Below, in pieces: positions 4,197 to 5,547 of a stretch of DNA of 5,547 nt. The stretch lies in contig DASWIV010000124.1 of assembly GCA_036397475.1 (NCBI GenBank), positions 1 to 5,547 of the forward strand, written 5' to 3'. Position numbers and translations under genes: made by a program. The notes below the pieces were generated by a model, which was not told where the DNA came from, did not search any database, and saw nothing but the letters and a program-made list of their open reading frames with translations. The stretch comes from DASWIV01 sp036397475. GTDB lineage: Bacteria; JAJVIF01; JAPKYR01. Position 1 is the first letter of the stretch. Each line of letters begins with the position of its first letter.

Positions 4197-5547
4197 GCTT
4201 CCGAATGCATCATCCCGGAAAAATCTGCAGCCTCATGGTGTTGTTTCTCCCGTGGATAATTTTCATGGCGATTTGCACTGTGCCTGCCCAGGCAGAGGAA
4301 GAGTCGGGAGAATCTGAAGAGATCTCCGAAGAGGAAGTAATCGACCTCGGTACAATTTTAGTAGAGGATGAATCGATCGAAGGCGATGAGGTGATCGACA
4401 GGCCTACATCGTTCGTAAGTGTAATAGATCCTTCTGAGTTGCTCGATCAGTCGTTAACCTTACCGGAAGCGCTTCAGGGCCTGCCCGGGATTTCAATACG
4501 CTCATTCGGAGGATTGGGGCAGCTATCGTCGATATCCATACGGTCACCCGGGAGTGAAAATGTCCTGGTACTCCTCGACGGGGTCCCTTTGAATCCTGCA
4601 GGCGGACCTGTAGACCTAAGCGACATTCCGTTGAGCGCACTTGAAAAGATCGAAGTGATCCGTGGAGGACAGGGAGCGTATTCAGGCGCCGGGGCGGTCG
4701 GTGGCGTCATTCGCCTGACCAGCATTGAAAATTCAGAAGAAGAAATTCAATCATTGAGATTATCCTGTGGAAGTTTTTCAACAATTCAAACCGCGTACTC
4801 ATTCACATCAGCAAATGATACTTTCACCCTGGACCTGACCGGCTCCAGGGACGATTTCCCATTCCTGAATAATAACGGCACTGAATTCAATACACTCGAC
4901 GATTTCCCCGACACTCGCATCAATAATGAATACTCAGCCATCAGCCTGAGTTTTGGACACGAATGGGACCTTGATGATTTTCGCTCATTCCGCATTACCG
5001 GTGAACTTTACAATGCCGAAAAAGGCATCCCCGGAATCATCACCTTCCTGTCACGGGAAACATCGCAGGACGACACCCGATATTTCATCCATGCCTTGTA
5101 CTCCGACGAAAATTACCAGCAAGGAGAGTTAAACCTGTCTCTGGGATGGCTCAGGCAGGACAGGAATTTCAATGATCCTCTTGGAGAAAGCACAGGTGTT
5201 CCGCACGAGGTAAACAGGAAACACAGCAGGTGGGATTTTCAGTCTGGCTGGACCGGACCGGGAATTTCAGATCGGGACATTGCATCATTCGGATTTTCAC
5301 TGGCGATCGAAGAAATGTCAGGAATCAGCGATGGCGATATCAGCCGGGATACAGTTTCGCTCTGGGTTCACGATGAGTATTATCACGAATCAAATTCTGT
5401 TTTTACAGGCGGCGTCAGGATGGACTCACTGGATGGGGATATGAATTTCTCCCCAGCGATTGGAGGTAAAATTCCACTTGGCGAAAATACATTTCTGCAG
5501 GGCAACTTCGGGATGGATTTCCGTCCACCATCTTTTGAAGAGCTTTA
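4193..5547 (+). CDS. btuB: BtuB-like TonB-dependent outer-membrane receptor, partial (3' end beyond window)
   Basis: This is an outer-membrane gated channel, by context for cobalamin or a related corrinoid. The frame is open to the right edge (451 full codons). From the GTG at 4193, a signal peptide runs to about Ala34 (hydrophobic core LMVLFLPWIIFMAI, cleavage after AQA). A very acidic stretch follows (16 Asp/Glu in residues 35-66) that contains a TonB-box-like IDLGTILV (50-57). The plug domain spans about 70-185: PEALQGLPGISIRSFGG, NVLVLLDGVPLN, and EKIEVIRGGQGAYSGAGAVGG at 151-171, all standard for this family. The barrel follows; FRPPSFEELY near the window end is the usual barrel motif, so roughly a third of the protein is probably still missing. 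ATG at 4205 is an alternative start with an equally good signal peptide; neither has a clear Shine-Dalgarno sequence, so translational coupling is likely. The btuB name rests on the riboswitch and plug similarity, not on visible substrate residues. Confidence 0.88.
   Translation, partial: MSFRMHHPGKICSLMVLFLPWIIFMAICTVPAQAEEESGESEEISEEEVIDLGTILVEDESIEGDEVIDRPTSFVSVIDPSELLDQSLTLPEALQGLPGISIRSFGGLGQLSSISIRSPGSENVLVLLDGVPLNPAGGPVDLSDIPLSALEKIEVIRGGQGAYSGAGAVGGVIRLTSIENSEEEIQSLRLSCGSFSTIQTAYSFTSANDTFTLDLTGSRDDFPFLNNNGTEFNTLDDFPDTRINNEYSAISLSFGHEWDLDDFRSFRITGELYNAEKGIPGIITFLSRETSQDDTRYFIHALYSDENYQQGELNLSLGWLRQDRNFNDPLGESTGVPHEVNRKHSRWDFQSGWTGPGISDRDIASFGFSLAIEEMSGISDGDISRDTVSLWVHDEYYHESNSVFTGGVRMDSLDGDMNFSPAIGGKIPLGENTFLQGNFGMDFRPPSFEEL

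Noticed and set aside
4404..4995. Three minus-strand frames of 69-83 codons
   Set aside because: They are antisense to the plug and early barrel of the TonB receptor, which is clearly coding.

Overview
The window looks like a piece of chromosome from an uncultivated-type diderm (Gram-negative) bacterium of moderate G+C content. A diderm host follows from a lipobox lipoprotein next to a TonB-dependent outer-membrane receptor. I cannot name a taxon. Nothing suggests a plasmid or phage genome, and I see no rRNA, tRNA, CRISPR array or insertion sequence.

Left part (about 1-1806, genes on the minus strand): a small accessory or defence-type patch. From right to left it holds a two-gene HEPN/MNT toxin-antitoxin module: a winged-helix plus nucleotidyltransferase protein at 1094-1771, then a HEPN protein at 648-1094, joined by a one-base TGATG stop/start overlap. 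Next comes a truncated, AT-rich three-Cys-motif partner gene (tcmP, 100-582) that has lost the C-terminal part of its family. The module has a good sigma70-like promoter (1778-1806) lying directly on its start codon, so its mRNA is probably leaderless. A small inverted repeat over the -10 box is a candidate autoregulatory operator.

Right part (about 1832-5547, plus strand): a vitamin B12-controlled operon reading away from the patch. It starts with a cobalamin riboswitch (1881-2032) with a clear B12 box, the five-pair hairpin of the core and an unbroken 11-pair closing helix. A hairpin that can hide the Shine-Dalgarno sequence follows. The first gene (2098-4104) encodes a 668-residue lipoprotein of unassigned function with a distinctive C-terminal module. 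Its stop overlaps the start of a 30-residue single-helix membrane microprotein (4104-4196), whose own stop overlaps a GTG start (4193) of a BtuB-like TonB-dependent receptor that runs off the right edge. The chain riboswitch, lipoprotein, microprotein, receptor is tightly packed and probably co-regulated.

Interpretation: the receptor is very probably the outer-membrane gate for cobalamin or a related corrinoid. The lipoprotein then becomes a candidate corrinoid-capture or receptor-partner protein, by analogy with the surface lipoproteins that work with BtuB in Bacteroidetes but without evident similarity to them. The microprotein, easily missed by gene finders, is the least explained component. 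These roles rest on context and await direct tests.
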